A DNA stretch of 64,000 nt. Origin: Candidatus Uabimicrobium amorphum. GTDB lineage: Bacteria; Planctomycetota; Uabimicrobiia; Uabimicrobiales; Uabimicrobiaceae. The position numbers and the translations under genes are program-made. Shown piece by piece: positions 1 to 8,200 of the stretch. The stretch spans positions 6,648,501-6,712,500 of the forward strand of contig NZ_AP019860.1 in the NCBI RefSeq assembly GCF_009002475.1, read 5' to 3'. The notes under the pieces were generated by a model. It had not been told where the DNA came from, did not search any database, and saw nothing but the letters and a program-made list of their open reading frames with translations. Positions within the stretch are counted from its first letter, which is position 1. Each line of letters begins with the position of its first letter.

Positions 1-7
1 TTGGTAA

Positions 8-700
8 ATGCAGCAAATACTTCCCGAAGGATTTTACAAAATGGGCAAGCACGTTGTTTGTGAAAAAGATAATTCATTACTTACCTATATTCCCGAAGGG
101 TGGTTTTCGATGGGACCGGCTTTAGATTGGGAGCTAGGGACTATTCATGACACTTTGCGCAGGATATATCTCGACAGCTATTTTATAGATCTCAATCCTG
201 TGAACAACGAACAATTCGCGAAATTTATCGAGTGTGGTGGGTACGAAAAAGAAGAATACTGGCCATTTAGAGAAAGTACGGAATATAAACAATTGCAAGA
301 GGAGCGCCATAAAGCTGGCAAAAGTCATCCTTACGATGCGGTTACTGCGGTAAGTTGGTTCGAAGCCAATGCCTATGCTATGTGGTGCAACAAGAAATTA
401 CCGACAGAAGCACAGTGGGTGAAAGCGAATCGCGGTGGTTTAGAAGATCGGTATGTTCCACAGATCAATGTACCAGAAATGGCGTGGGAATGGTGCAGTG
501 ATTACTACGACGAAGGCTACTATAGATACATGCCAGAAAAAAACCCCACAGGTACCACAAGAAAAGGCTATCGAGTTATCCAAGACAGTTTTATGCGTCT
601 TCCTGGAGAGGACGTTCACAATATAGCAATGCATCATTATCCACGTCCTGAATGTATTGGTTTTCGTACCGTTATGTGTTGTAAAGATTACAACAATTAG
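8..700 (+). CDS. FGE-sulfatase (SUMF1/EgtB-like) domain protein
   Basis: The 230-residue product has the hallmarks of the formylglycine-generating-enzyme / sulfatase-modifying-factor fold: IPEGWFSMG near residue 28, DSYFIDLNPVNNEQFAKFIE near 53, VSWFEANAYAMWC followed by KLPTEAQW near 116, an EWCSDYY segment and a closing IGFRTV. In this family such domains either oxidise a sulfatase cysteine or serve as non-catalytic C-type-lectin-like modules. The paired cysteines of true FGE near the C-terminus are not evident, so an accessory role is more likely. The N-terminus carries a second, degenerate copy of the entry motif (LPEGFYKMG, residues 6-14), suggesting duplication or truncation. An in-frame stop lies at 5-7, so the ATG at 8 is the first possible start, but the window edge hides any ribosome-binding site. 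The domain assignment is firm and the function open. Confidence 0.8.
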   Translation: MQQILPEGFYKMGKHVVCEKDNSLLTYIPEGWFSMGPALDWELGTIHDTLRRIYLDSYFIDLNPVNNEQFAKFIECGGYEKEEYWPFRESTEYKQLQEERHKAGKSHPYDAVTAVSWFEANAYAMWCNKKLPTEAQWVKANRGGLEDRYVPQINVPEMAWEWCSDYYDEGYYRYMPEKNPTGTTRKGYRVIQDSFMRLPGEDVHNIAMHHYPRPECIGFRTVMCCKDYNN

Positions 701-800
701 ATAGCCGCCGCGCAAAGAAAGGATCAAAATGACCTTGCCGAGTGATTGGTATATTGAGTTACGAAACGGGACATGTCCAAATCAAGAAAAAAGAAATTTA

Positions 801-942
801 GACAGGATTAACAGGATAGACAGGATAGACAGGATAGACAGGATAGACAGGATAAAATAAAACAAATTTGTTTTTTGTAATTTGATTTTAACTTCCTAGT
901 TGATGTATCTTTTTTATCCTGTTTCGTCTTGTCAATCCTGTC
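801..942. repeat. GACAGGATA tandem repeat with distal inverted copies
   Basis: Six 9-bp units (GACAGGATA, the first two slightly divergent) run from 801 to 854. About 60 bases later, at 914-942, three degenerate reverse-complement units (TATCCTGTT, an imperfect middle unit, AATCCTGTC) appear. The two blocks could pair as a long hairpin in the gap between two convergent genes, which would suit a bidirectional terminator. The period is far too short for CRISPR. Confidence 0.8.
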
Positions 943-951
943 TGAAAATTT

Positions 952-2271
952 TTATTGGTGATCGTAGCCGGTTACCATCCACTTGTCGCCAGTCCAGTCG
1001 ACAAATAAACGTACGTGTGACTTTTTGCCATCTTTTGTCTTGAGACTTAGTTTGTAGCCCACAACGGTTTGATCGCTTACGGCATATTCCATCCAATCAT
1101 TGTCGTTTAATAAATGTTGAATGGCTTTGTGGGCGTTTTGGTGTATTTTTGTTGTGGCAGCTGGTGGACAATTAGAGAATTCTACTTGCGTTTCCATCGC
1201 AAATGCTTCGTCTGCTTCGTCTGTCCCGTACAAACATTCCACGGAGATTTCCGAGGCATCTAAAGGTTTAGCGCTGACCCATTTTTTTAAATCAGTGACA
1301 TCGCTATTTATGTCAAAATCAAGGCGTTTGACGTCGAAATAATTTTTTCGGGTGGATTTGTAGTGAGCGACTTTTTCTAGAGCTTGTTGGTCTTTTGCTT
1401 CGATTGCCGCGACAAATTTTTGAACGGTTTCCCAGGGGGAAGTCCAATTTTGTTGACCTGGACCATCGACTCCGATTCCCCCTGCTGGTGTCGCTTTTCG
1501 AATATGAGCTCTATCTATGGCAAGTACACCCCATTTACCATTTTTACGTGCGGTGGTGATTTCCGTTTTGGTTTTGTGAGAGCCTTCACATTCAAATTGG
1601 TACTCTACTTTGATGTCACCGTCAACTTTGTCTAGGTCAGAACTTAACACCATCCACTGAAATAACTTATTTGCAGTTTTTCTAAGTTTGCTTTGCATAC
1701 CATAGGACGACGCCCATTTTTCATCTACCCTTAATGTGGCTTCCTGCTCTACTTCACCACCGTTTGCAAATTCCATCTTAATTTCCATTTCAAACTCGGG
1801 CCAGATGTGTCTGTTACTTTTGTTGGTGAGCATATTGTCAATGGCGGTAACGTCAAAATCCTCGATTTTGAAAGACTTGCCTTCTTCAACGTGAACAAAC
1901 TTTTTCGCTGTGTCCGCATCTTTGGCGCGTACAGCACGCAAAAAACGGTGTATGGTATTCCATGAGTTGTGTGGTAGTTTTTTATCTATGATTGTGCGAA
2001 TAGCTCCAAAATTCTTACCTTCGCTATAGTCGTGGTATTGCGTGCGGTTTGATTTTATTTCTGCGAGAATGGTCTCTTGAATGTCTATGGCGACCGGGCG
2101 ATCCACTCCAAAAGTTTCTTCCATCATATCCGCGATATTGTCAGTGTACTGGTAGTAAAAATCTGAACTAGCTGCATCTTGCAAAATCATGGTGATTACG
2201 TTTTTTTCGCTATTTGCAAATAGAAGTCCGCTAGTGGACAACAGAATAAAACAACAAAATATTTTTCTCAT
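952..2271 (-). CDS. Secreted protein with two copies of an unknown domain
   Basis: I do not recognise a named family. The chosen start is the ATG at 2271 because it follows AGAGGA at good spacing and begins a clean signal peptide (MRKIFCCFILLSTSGLLFANS). The mature protein of about 420 residues contains an internal duplication. SWNTIHRFLRAVRAKDADTA and, some 160 residues later, SPWETVQKFVAAIEAKDQQA each open a unit of about 140 residues that ends in a beta-rich segment with a conserved W (GKWGVLAIDR and DKWMVTGYDH). That pattern, a helix-rich start with a curved sheet ending in GKW, resembles NTF2-like / Cif-like fold repeats of periplasmic proteins, but this is only an inference. The gene stands alone, convergent with the gene upstream of it. 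Confidence 0.75.
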   Translation of the reverse strand: MRKIFCCFILLSTSGLLFANSEKNVITMILQDAASSDFYYQYTDNIADMMEETFGVDRPVAIDIQETILAEIKSNRTQYHDYSEGKNFGAIRTIIDKKLPHNSWNTIHRFLRAVRAKDADTAKKFVHVEEGKSFKIEDFDVTAIDNMLTNKSNRHIWPEFEMEIKMEFANGGEVEQEATLRVDEKWASSYGMQSKLRKTANKLFQWMVLSSDLDKVDGDIKVEYQFECEGSHKTKTEITTARKNGKWGVLAIDRAHIRKATPAGGIGVDGPGQQNWTSPWETVQKFVAAIEAKDQQALEKVAHYKSTRKNYFDVKRLDFDINSDVTDLKKWVSAKPLDASEISVECLYGTDEADEAFAMETQVEFSNCPPAATTKIHQNAHKAIQHLLNDNDWMEYAVSDQTVVGYKLSLKTKDGKKSHVRLFVDWTGDKWMVTGYDHQ

Positions 2272-2562
2272 GTGAGTTTCCTCTGTAAGGTAAATTTGAT
2301 GAATTGAAGAGGTTATCAATGATGGGGTGTAGATGCGGCAAAGTAGAAAGCTTCACTGTGTATTGATAACTTGTTATAGATAGAATATTGTAATGCATTA
2401 CCGTGTTATTGCAATGGTTTTGCTGACGGAGTCGCAAAATTTAGATAGATCCATTCACAAACACTGCGAAAGAAGTGGTGTAGAATAGCGATGTATATGA
2501 TAGTATTGTACATAGAGTAACTTTGTCAAAGTCACAAGCACTCAATTTTTTGGGATAAAGCT

Positions 2563-3108
2563 ATGAGATCAATAAGTCGTTCATGGGGAATGAGAGAAGA
2601 AGAACATTTTGTTGATTTTCCTTGTGATGGGGTTTTACAGGAGCGTGATGATGCTCTATACCGTGCGGTTTCGGTAAACGCAAGTTCAAAAACAGTGTTC
2701 CGTTGGTTGTGTCAGATGCGTGTTGCACCTTACAGCTATGACTTGATCGATAATTTAGGGCGAAAAAGCCCGCAAAAAATCATACCTGGACTCGATCAAC
2801 TTCAAATTGGGCAACGCGTTATGTTTATATTTAACATCGTCGATTTTGAGCAAAATAAACACATAACTATTCATACGCGCAAGCAATCTTTTCTGGCAAA
2901 GCTGTTTGGTTATGTTGTGGTAAGCTACTGCGTTTTTCCTGACAAGAGTGGTTGCCGCTTAGTTGTAAAATTGGTGATTCAATATCCCAACACAATTGTC
3001 AAATGGCTGTTTGGACCAATTTTAGCATGGGGAGATCTTTTCATGATGCGTCGTCAATTATTGAATTTTAAAAAACTTTCTGAACACTCAGATACAATTA
3101 TAGAGTAG
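2563..3108 (+). CDS. SRPBCC-superfamily (START/polyketide-cyclase-like) protein
   Basis: This 181-residue cytosolic protein fits the SRPBCC helix-grip fold. It has an N-terminal strand (YRAVSVNASSKTVFRWLCQM) typical of coenzyme-Q-binding and polyketide-cyclase-type members, a central beta meander (GQRVMFIFNIVDFEQNKHIT) and a long C-terminal helix with Trp/Phe-rich residues (GPILAWGDLFMMRRQLLNFKK). Members bind a hydrophobic ligand in the cavity between the sheet and this helix. The ligand cannot be read from sequence. The gene is monocistronic, with a weak GGGA-type ribosome site before the ATG. The closest pattern is the bacterial group with the segment SYDLIDNLGRKSP, which is usually of unknown function. 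Confidence 0.7.
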   Translation: MRSISRSWGMREEEHFVDFPCDGVLQERDDALYRAVSVNASSKTVFRWLCQMRVAPYSYDLIDNLGRKSPQKIIPGLDQLQIGQRVMFIFNIVDFEQNKHITIHTRKQSFLAKLFGYVVVSYCVFPDKSGCRLVVKLVIQYPNTIVKWLFGPILAWGDLFMMRRQLLNFKKLSEHSDTIIE

Positions 3109-3171
3109 CTCAGCAACTGTTTGTTTCCTATACAGGGGAACGTATAGCAATTTTAAGGAAGAGTTGGTGAA

Positions 3172-3218
3172 TGGCCACGCCAAGAATCGAACCTGAAATC
3201 CCAACGAGATAGCCTTGT
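3172..3218 (-). other. tRNA 3'-half-like remnant
   Basis: Read on the minus strand this stretch has a good T-arm: stem TCAGG/CTTGG around a TTCGATT loop, followed by a 7-nt acceptor-like strand CGTGGCC and a discriminator A. An anticodon-like stem-loop lies just upstream with a 6-nt loop and one mismatch. No complementary 5' acceptor strand or D-arm is found, so this cannot be a functional tRNA. The 3' halves of tRNA genes are the usual crossover sites of integrases, so it may be an old attachment-site remnant. The rest of the 326-base gap (3109-3434) is AT-rich and featureless. Confidence 0.3.
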
Positions 3219-3434
3219 TTCTCAAATATCACCATTTTATCGATACAATAAATAGAAACAATGCAGCGGTAACAGATACCGAAAATGTGAGATATTTTTT
3301 CTGACATACAGTGTAAAAAATATAAAATTTTATACAGTCTACTTTCCTAAAGTATTACAATTAATATAATTACGATGTGACGCATTGTGAAGTATACCCT
3401 AGGGAAATTCTAAATTCCATATGGAGGGACTGTG

Positions 3435-4847
3435 ATGAAAAATATTTGCTTGCTGCTGTTCGTTGGTAGCTTATGTTTTGCGGCAGAGAAAAGTATTGTG
3501 ATTGCCGATATTCCGCATATTAGACAAAAACCGGACTTTTGTGGAGAGGCTTGTGTGGCGATGTACCTGCAAAAATTTGGTTTTGATATTACCCAAGATG
3601 AAGTGTTTAACTTTTCTCCCACGAAGGCTCAGTTGGGGCGTGGTTGCTATACTCCTGAATTTGCGGTGGCTATGAAAAATATTGGTTTCAAAATAGGTAA
3701 AGTATGGTATAAAGCGAAAGCCCCCAACTACCAACAAGGTGTTTTGCAACAATGGAGACAATTGTATAAAGACTTGTTGTGTGGAATACCTTCTGTGGTA
3801 TGTATGCATTACGCAGATAAACCAAATACCACCGAGCATTTTCGTTTGGTCACAGGTTACGACGCTACGCGTGATGAAGTGATTTACCATGAACCCGCCG
3901 TGGCAAATGGCGCGTATCGCAAAATGAAACGTTCATTATTCTTGAAGTTGTGGCCATTAAAATACAAATCCGTGGCATGGACAGTAATCCGTATTCCCAT
4001 GAATATCGACATTAATCAAGTAAAACGCTTAAAAAAAACACACCGATTTACCAAGGCCGACTATGCACAACATATCATACAATTGAAAAAAAAACTAAGA
4101 AAGACTTTGGGGAATCAAAAATTTACCATTGTGATTGAAAAGCCGTTTGTCGTTATTGGAGATGAGTATCCCGTTGTGGTGAAATCGCGTGCTGTGCGTA
4201 CAGTGAGATGGGCGGTGAATTTACTGAAAAAGGATTATTTTAGTAAAGATCCCGAAGACATTATCGATATCTGGCTATTTCGCAATAGAACAAGTTATAT
4301 GCAAAATACCTACAAATTGTTTGGTTCGAAGCCACACACTCCTTTTGGTTACTACTCACGCGCGGATAAGGTACTCATTATGAACATTCGCACCGGAGGA
4401 GGCACTTTGGTTCACGAAATAGTCCATCCGTTTATGCGAGCGAATTTTCCGCAATGTCCGTCGTGGTTTGACGAAGGTTTGGCCTCTCTTTACGAACAAT
4501 CTCGCGAAGAAAAAGGTTTGATACTCGGTTCGACAAATTGGCGTTTAAAAGGACTACAACATGCTATTTTAGCAAATCGCGTTCCCAAGTTTCAAACCCT
4601 GACTTCCACTACGCGGTACCAATTTTACAATGAAGATTCGGGTACCAACTACAGTCAAGCAAGATATTTGTGTTACTACTTGCAAGAAAAGAAGTTGCTG
4701 CGCAAATATTATCATACCTTCAGAAAAAATTATGCAAAAGACCCCACGGGCTACGCTACACTAAAAGAGATTTTATCAACGCATGATATGAGTCAGTTTC
4801 AACGTGAGTGGCAAAAATTTGTATTAAGTTTGAGGTTTAAAAGATAA
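3435..4847 (+). CDS. Secreted C39-like cysteine peptidase fused to HExxH gluzincin-type domain
   Basis: A signal peptide (MKNICLLLFVGSLCFAAE) is followed by two protease-like domains. The first, about residues 22-190, is C39-type: Q31 and C36 in RQKPDFCGEACVAMYL, and the catalytic His in TTEHFRLVTGYD. The usual DP after the His strand is replaced by EP in YHEPAV. The second, about residues 235-430, carries VHEIVHPFM (HExxH, near residue 327) with the third ligand Glu in WFDEGLASLYE, the pattern of Peptidase_MA-like gluzincins. Such a fusion would place both activities in the periplasm or outside. The ATG at 3435 is preferred because it lies six bases after GGAGGG; a GTG sits one codon earlier. 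It is unclear whether the C39 half matures a partner or only binds peptide. Confidence 0.8.
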   Translation: MKNICLLLFVGSLCFAAEKSIVIADIPHIRQKPDFCGEACVAMYLQKFGFDITQDEVFNFSPTKAQLGRGCYTPEFAVAMKNIGFKIGKVWYKAKAPNYQQGVLQQWRQLYKDLLCGIPSVVCMHYADKPNTTEHFRLVTGYDATRDEVIYHEPAVANGAYRKMKRSLFLKLWPLKYKSVAWTVIRIPMNIDINQVKRLKKTHRFTKADYAQHIIQLKKKLRKTLGNQKFTIVIEKPFVVIGDEYPVVVKSRAVRTVRWAVNLLKKDYFSKDPEDIIDIWLFRNRTSYMQNTYKLFGSKPHTPFGYYSRADKVLIMNIRTGGGTLVHEIVHPFMRANFPQCPSWFDEGLASLYEQSREEKGLILGSTNWRLKGLQHAILANRVPKFQTLTSTTRYQFYNEDSGTNYSQARYLCYYLQEKKLLRKYYHTFRKNYAKDPTGYATLKEILSTHDMSQFQREWQKFVLSLRFKR

Positions 4848-4933
4848 AAAAATACGGTTCTTACTAGAATACAAATTCTTATCTGAGAATTACTTTTAGA
4901 ATCGCCTGGAAAATTAAAAAAATAGAGGATTCC

Positions 4934-5491
4934 ATGTTTGGAAAATTAAAAACAAAGAAAAACTGTCCTTTTTGTAAAAAAGAATTATCGAAAAAAAATG
5001 GAGGGCCTTTATACGGTGAGACCGGTGGAATGTTGCATCGTGAAGAATACCAATGTGTTGATTGCAAAGCAGAGATTGTCAAAACTGTAATAAATAAACT
5101 AGGACAAAGAAAAATTGACTGGAGTATTCGATCATTACCAATTTGCAAAGAAGATTTTTCACAACACCCAAAAATAAAAAAATATTTATGTCCTCATTGT
5201 AAAAATGATCTATTATGTTGCATACCTTTAAATTATAAGATAGAGCAAGATCAGGATATTTCGCCGTCAGAAAAAAAGAAATCTGTAAAGTTTGATAGGA
5301 ATATTCCGTTTATATGCAGTAATTGCGATGTCCAATTGCTGCGTTGCGAGAACGGTGATATAAGAAAACCGGTAGTCGATTGTTGGAGAATTTTGCAGAA
5401 GGCAGAGATGGAAAATGTACAGATGGAAAACTCGATCATAGTAGAAGAAAAAGTAATAAGAAAGTCGTTTTTAAGTACGCTATTTAAATAG
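4934..5491 (+). CDS. Zinc-ribbon protein of unknown function
   Basis: This 185-residue soluble protein carries four CxxC knuckles that pair into two zinc ribbons. The first ribbon is CPFC near residue 9 with CVDC near 37; the second is CPHC near 76 with CSNC near 116, followed by an LLRCENGDIR tail. There is no signal peptide or membrane segment. Between the knuckles the sequence is Lys-rich and lacks catalytic motifs. GAGGA lies eight bases before the ATG. It precedes the archaemetzincin gene by a short gap on the same strand and may share its transcript. Function is unknown; such tandem ribbons usually bind nucleic acid or protein. Confidence 0.7.
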   Translation: MFGKLKTKKNCPFCKKELSKKNGGPLYGETGGMLHREEYQCVDCKAEIVKTVINKLGQRKIDWSIRSLPICKEDFSQHPKIKKYLCPHCKNDLLCCIPLNYKIEQDQDISPSEKKKSVKFDRNIPFICSNCDVQLLRCENGDIRKPVVDCWRILQKAEMENVQMENSIIVEEKVIRKSFLSTLFK

Positions 5492-5583
5492 TGTCGCAAG
5501 TTCCAAAGGTGCTTGTTGTTTTGGATTAGTTGCGCAAAAGCGAATATAGTATAAGTAATAGCACCATCAAAGAGGAGGGTATC

Positions 5584-6258
5584 CTGATTAAGATAAAACA
5601 AAAATACAGAATTATCACTATTCTTAGCTTGGCCATTATTGGTTTTGCAGGCTATTATTTTTGGTACTATAGAACAATTGATATACAAGAAGTACCTGTA
5701 ATCGCGCGGATGCAAGATAAACGATTTAGCGGAAAAGTTATTGCGATTCAACCAATGGGAGAAATAGAAAAAACACATATAGATTCTATTAGTCGCTTAT
5801 TTAAAGAGTTGTATGATATCGAAACGAAAGTTTTGCCTGTTATTCCCATACCGAAAAAGACCTTTATGGAAGACCGTAAGCAGTACAGCGCAGGACTTTT
5901 AAATGATTATTTGGCTGGCCAAAGAAAAAATTATTTTAAACTTATGGGTGTCATTGATGAAGATATGGCGGTTCCCGCTCATGCGTATTTGTTTGGCCTT
6001 GCTTCGTTATCGCGAGATGTTTTCGTCGTGTCTCTTACGCGTCTTCGCGAATCATATTATCATCGTAAAGAGAACTCAAAATTATTTCGCAGCCGGTTGT
6101 ATAAAATTACCATGCATGAATATGGTCACACTTTTGGTTTATCACATTGTCTAAGTACGGGTACTTGTTTAATGCGCTTCATTGGTAGCGTTCGTGACTT
6201 GGATTACTCAGATTGTGGTTTTTGTTGGGTTTGCTGCCAGAGAATACGCCTACCTTAA
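5584..6258 (+). CDS. Archaemetzincin-type metallopeptidase (M54), membrane-anchored
   Basis: The C-terminal half bears the complete archaemetzincin signature, HEYGHTFGLSHC then CLM, then CGFCWVC, i.e. HExxHxxGxxH for catalytic zinc plus the four-Cys structural zinc site. An N-terminal hydrophobic span (IITILSLAIIGFAGYYFWYY) anchors it to the membrane, unusual for a family that is normally cytosolic. The start is a puzzle. A perfect AGGAGG at 5573-5578 is followed only by CTG (5584, spacing 5) and ATT (5587, spacing 8). The only standard start upstream in frame is a TTG at 5530 without a ribosome site. I set CTG as the best compromise. Family assignment is certain; the exact N-terminus is not. 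Confidence 0.85.
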   Translation: MIKIKQKYRIITILSLAIIGFAGYYFWYYRTIDIQEVPVIARMQDKRFSGKVIAIQPMGEIEKTHIDSISRLFKELYDIETKVLPVIPIPKKTFMEDRKQYSAGLLNDYLAGQRKNYFKLMGVIDEDMAVPAHAYLFGLASLSRDVFVVSLTRLRESYYHRKENSKLFRSRLYKITMHEYGHTFGLSHCLSTGTCLMRFIGSVRDLDYSDCGFCWVCCQRIRLP

Positions 6259-6266
6259 TCTCCTAG

Positions 6267-6297
6267 ATGATGGTGTGCTGGACGAGCACGCCATCAT
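6267..6297. terminator. Hairpin after the archaemetzincin gene
   Basis: ATGATGGTGTGCT (6267-6279) pairs with AGCACGCCATCAT (6285-6297) over 13 bp with one G-U. It sits nine bases past the stop codon, so it is probably a transcript end, although the following AAAAATTT is not a classic U-tract. The rest of the 370-base gap holds a second hairpin, listed separately, and AT-rich sequence. Confidence 0.5.
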
Positions 6298-6436
6298 AAA
6301 AATTTGCGAATGGAAGTGTGTTTTTCAACACTCTTTCATTCGTCACCTCCCCCACCAAATATTAGTAAATGTCTATCTTTAAACGATGTTTGAAATTTAA
6401 TATTACGACATACTGTTACTGGATTCCATATCTTAT

Positions 6437-6461
6437 GAACTTGATAGTTTTTATCAAGTTC
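6437..6461. other. Perfect 10-bp hairpin in leader of lipid locus
   Basis: GAACTTGATA and TATCAAGTTC form a perfect 10-bp stem with a 5-nt loop, about 170 bases before the first gene of the lipid locus. It could be a leader structure or an operator-like palindrome. Nothing else in the sequence identifies a regulator. Confidence 0.4.
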
Positions 6462-6628
6462 GATAAATTTTGTTGTACATCTCACTTAATTAACCTCGCC
6501 TACCTCAGCCTGTAATTTCTTCTCTAAACCTCTATTCTACTATTTCTCAATAAGAATGTTTGACAGATAAATTTGTTTGGTATGCAAATTGCTTTGCTCC
6601 TTCTTTTACATACAAAAAAGGAGCAGGA

Positions 6629-7249
6629 ATGAACAAAATACTCTTATACCCATGCAATGTTCTAGGCTATATAAGACTGATTATGTTGTTGTGTGCCATC
6701 GTTTTTATTTACTTTTACCATTATAACAATTGGCCTTTTGGTTATGAGTTGCGTTTTGCCGTAGCTATATGGCTTTTCATTGGCCCTTCCGCTATTGATG
6801 CCATAGACGGATATGTGGCACGAAAATACCGACACGCTACAAAGTTTGGGGCGCTATTCGAGTTAACCATCGATATGTTGGTTCATACCGTTGTGTGGTC
6901 GATTTCAGGGCTCGCAATAGCTCCTGTGATACTTGTTTTTGAGTGGGTAGTGGCCTTATACATTGCCGCTTTTACTCTTTATGAGGACACCAGTTGGAAA
7001 AAGATGTTGGCAAACGAAGGGGGATGGTTAACACGCGTCTATTATAAACCCATGAAATACAACATTTTTTGCGAATACTGCAACTTAGCGCATTTTGTAT
7101 TTCCCATCACGTTTTTCGTATGTGGCTCAATGACAACACTTGGTTGTATTGCATTGCCGGGAATCATTGTATATGAAATTGTTAGCGTTGGCATGCTTTG
7201 CGTGTTCATCAAAGTACTTCTAAACGATAATGTAGATGAAACATCCTAG
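6629..7249 (+). CDS. CDP-alcohol phosphatidyltransferase family membrane enzyme
   Basis: Enzymes of this family move a phosphatidyl (or similar) group from a CDP-activated lipid to an alcohol head group in the membrane. The 206-residue product has the family core, DGYVAR followed by eight residues, G, three residues, E, three residues, D. The third acidic position is Glu where nearly all members have Asp, a conservative but unusual change at a metal-binding site. About five hydrophobic spans are visible. The ATG at 6629 is chosen because AAGGAGCAGG precedes it; an upstream in-frame start lacks one. It opens a run of same-strand genes that leads into the PKS locus, so it may add the head group of that locus's lipid. 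The acceptor alcohol cannot be told from sequence. Confidence 0.85.
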   Translation: MNKILLYPCNVLGYIRLIMLLCAIVFIYFYHYNNWPFGYELRFAVAIWLFIGPSAIDAIDGYVARKYRHATKFGALFELTIDMLVHTVVWSISGLAIAPVILVFEWVVALYIAAFTLYEDTSWKKMLANEGGWLTRVYYKPMKYNIFCEYCNLAHFVFPITFFVCGSMTTLGCIALPGIIVYEIVSVGMLCVFIKVLLNDNVDETS

Positions 7250-7263
7250 ATTGTGAGGCGGAA

Positions 7264-8169
7264 ATGAATAAACAACTTTTTAATTTTATCGACTATTTAG
7301 AATCGAAAAAAACCGTAGATGACCGCGCTTTAAACCGCGTAGTTTTGAAGAAAATGTGTGACTACTTGTACGAAGTGACAAAGGAAAAGTCTTTGCATAT
7401 TGTAGAAATGGCCGCTGGTATAGGCACTATGCTGGAACGTCTTATTGATTGGGATTTGTTACCCAGTACAACTTACACAATGGTGGACGTCAGCGAAGAG
7501 TACATTTTTCGTGCGAAAGAACGAATACAAATTTGGGCAAAGCGCAAAAATGTAGATTTCACGGAACGCAATGAAAAATTTATTCTAAAAAAGCGTGACA
7601 AAAAATTTGAAATAGATTTTTGTGTTGCGGATGCGACGCGTTTTTTTTCCAGAACATCGAAAAAATACGATTTAGTTATTGCCCATGCTTTTTTGGACTT
7701 AGTGGATACTGAAGAATTGCTGCCGTTTCTATTTGGTGCTTTAAACGACAAAGGAGCGTTCTATTTTTCTATCAATTTTGATGGAGAAACCATTTTTCTT
7801 CCACAAATCAGCGCAAACTTGGATCAAAAAATTGTTTACGATTACCATCGGGTAATGGATGAACAACAAATAAAAGGAAAATCTGTATCGGGCACAAATG
7901 TGGGACGTAATTTATTTTCTTATATACATAACGCCGGTGGGGAAATTATGGAAGCCGGAAGTTCTGACTGGACGGTGTTTCCTAGCGGAAACCGTTACTC
8001 CCATCGTGAGAATTACTTTCTGCACTGCATTATCGATACCGTATCCCAAACCTTAAAAAACCAAATAAATTATAACATCGATTCATGGATTGCCGCGCGC
8101 CATGACCAAATAAAAAATGGCGAACTTGTGTATATTGCTCATCAACTCGATTTTTTCGGTACTGTTTAG
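7264..8169 (+). CDS. SAM-dependent methyltransferase (class I)
   Basis: The N-terminal half shows a class I methyltransferase core: motif I as VEMAAGIGTML near residue 47, the acidic end of strand 2 as MVDVSEEY, then CVADATRFF and the motif IV-like YDLVIAHAFLDLV. The remaining 150 residues look like a substrate-recognition extension. There is no signal peptide or membrane span. GAGG lies five bases before the ATG, and the gene starts 14 bases after the CDP-alcohol transferase, so the two are probably co-transcribed. A head-group or lipid methylation (compare phosphatidylethanolamine N-methyltransferases) is possible from context but not shown by sequence. Confidence 0.8.
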   Translation: MNKQLFNFIDYLESKKTVDDRALNRVVLKKMCDYLYEVTKEKSLHIVEMAAGIGTMLERLIDWDLLPSTTYTMVDVSEEYIFRAKERIQIWAKRKNVDFTERNEKFILKKRDKKFEIDFCVADATRFFSRTSKKYDLVIAHAFLDLVDTEELLPFLFGALNDKGAFYFSINFDGETIFLPQISANLDQKIVYDYHRVMDEQQIKGKSVSGTNVGRNLFSYIHNAGGEIMEAGSSDWTVFPSGNRYSHRENYFLHCIIDTVSQTLKNQINYNIDSWIAARHDQIKNGELVYIAHQLDFFGTV

Positions 8170-8200
8170 AAATGGTGATCACAATCTTTAAGGAGTGTAT

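Noticed and set aside
801..854. Possible CRISPR array
   Set aside because: Units are 9 bp with no spacers; it is a simple tandem repeat.
3172..3260. Intact tRNA gene on the minus strand
   Set aside because: No 5' acceptor strand pairs with CGTGGCC, no D-arm is present and the anticodon loop has six bases.
6182..6382. 66-codon frame after the archaemetzincin gene
   Set aside because: It begins inside the archaemetzincin gene in another frame and runs across the downstream hairpin without a ribosome site.
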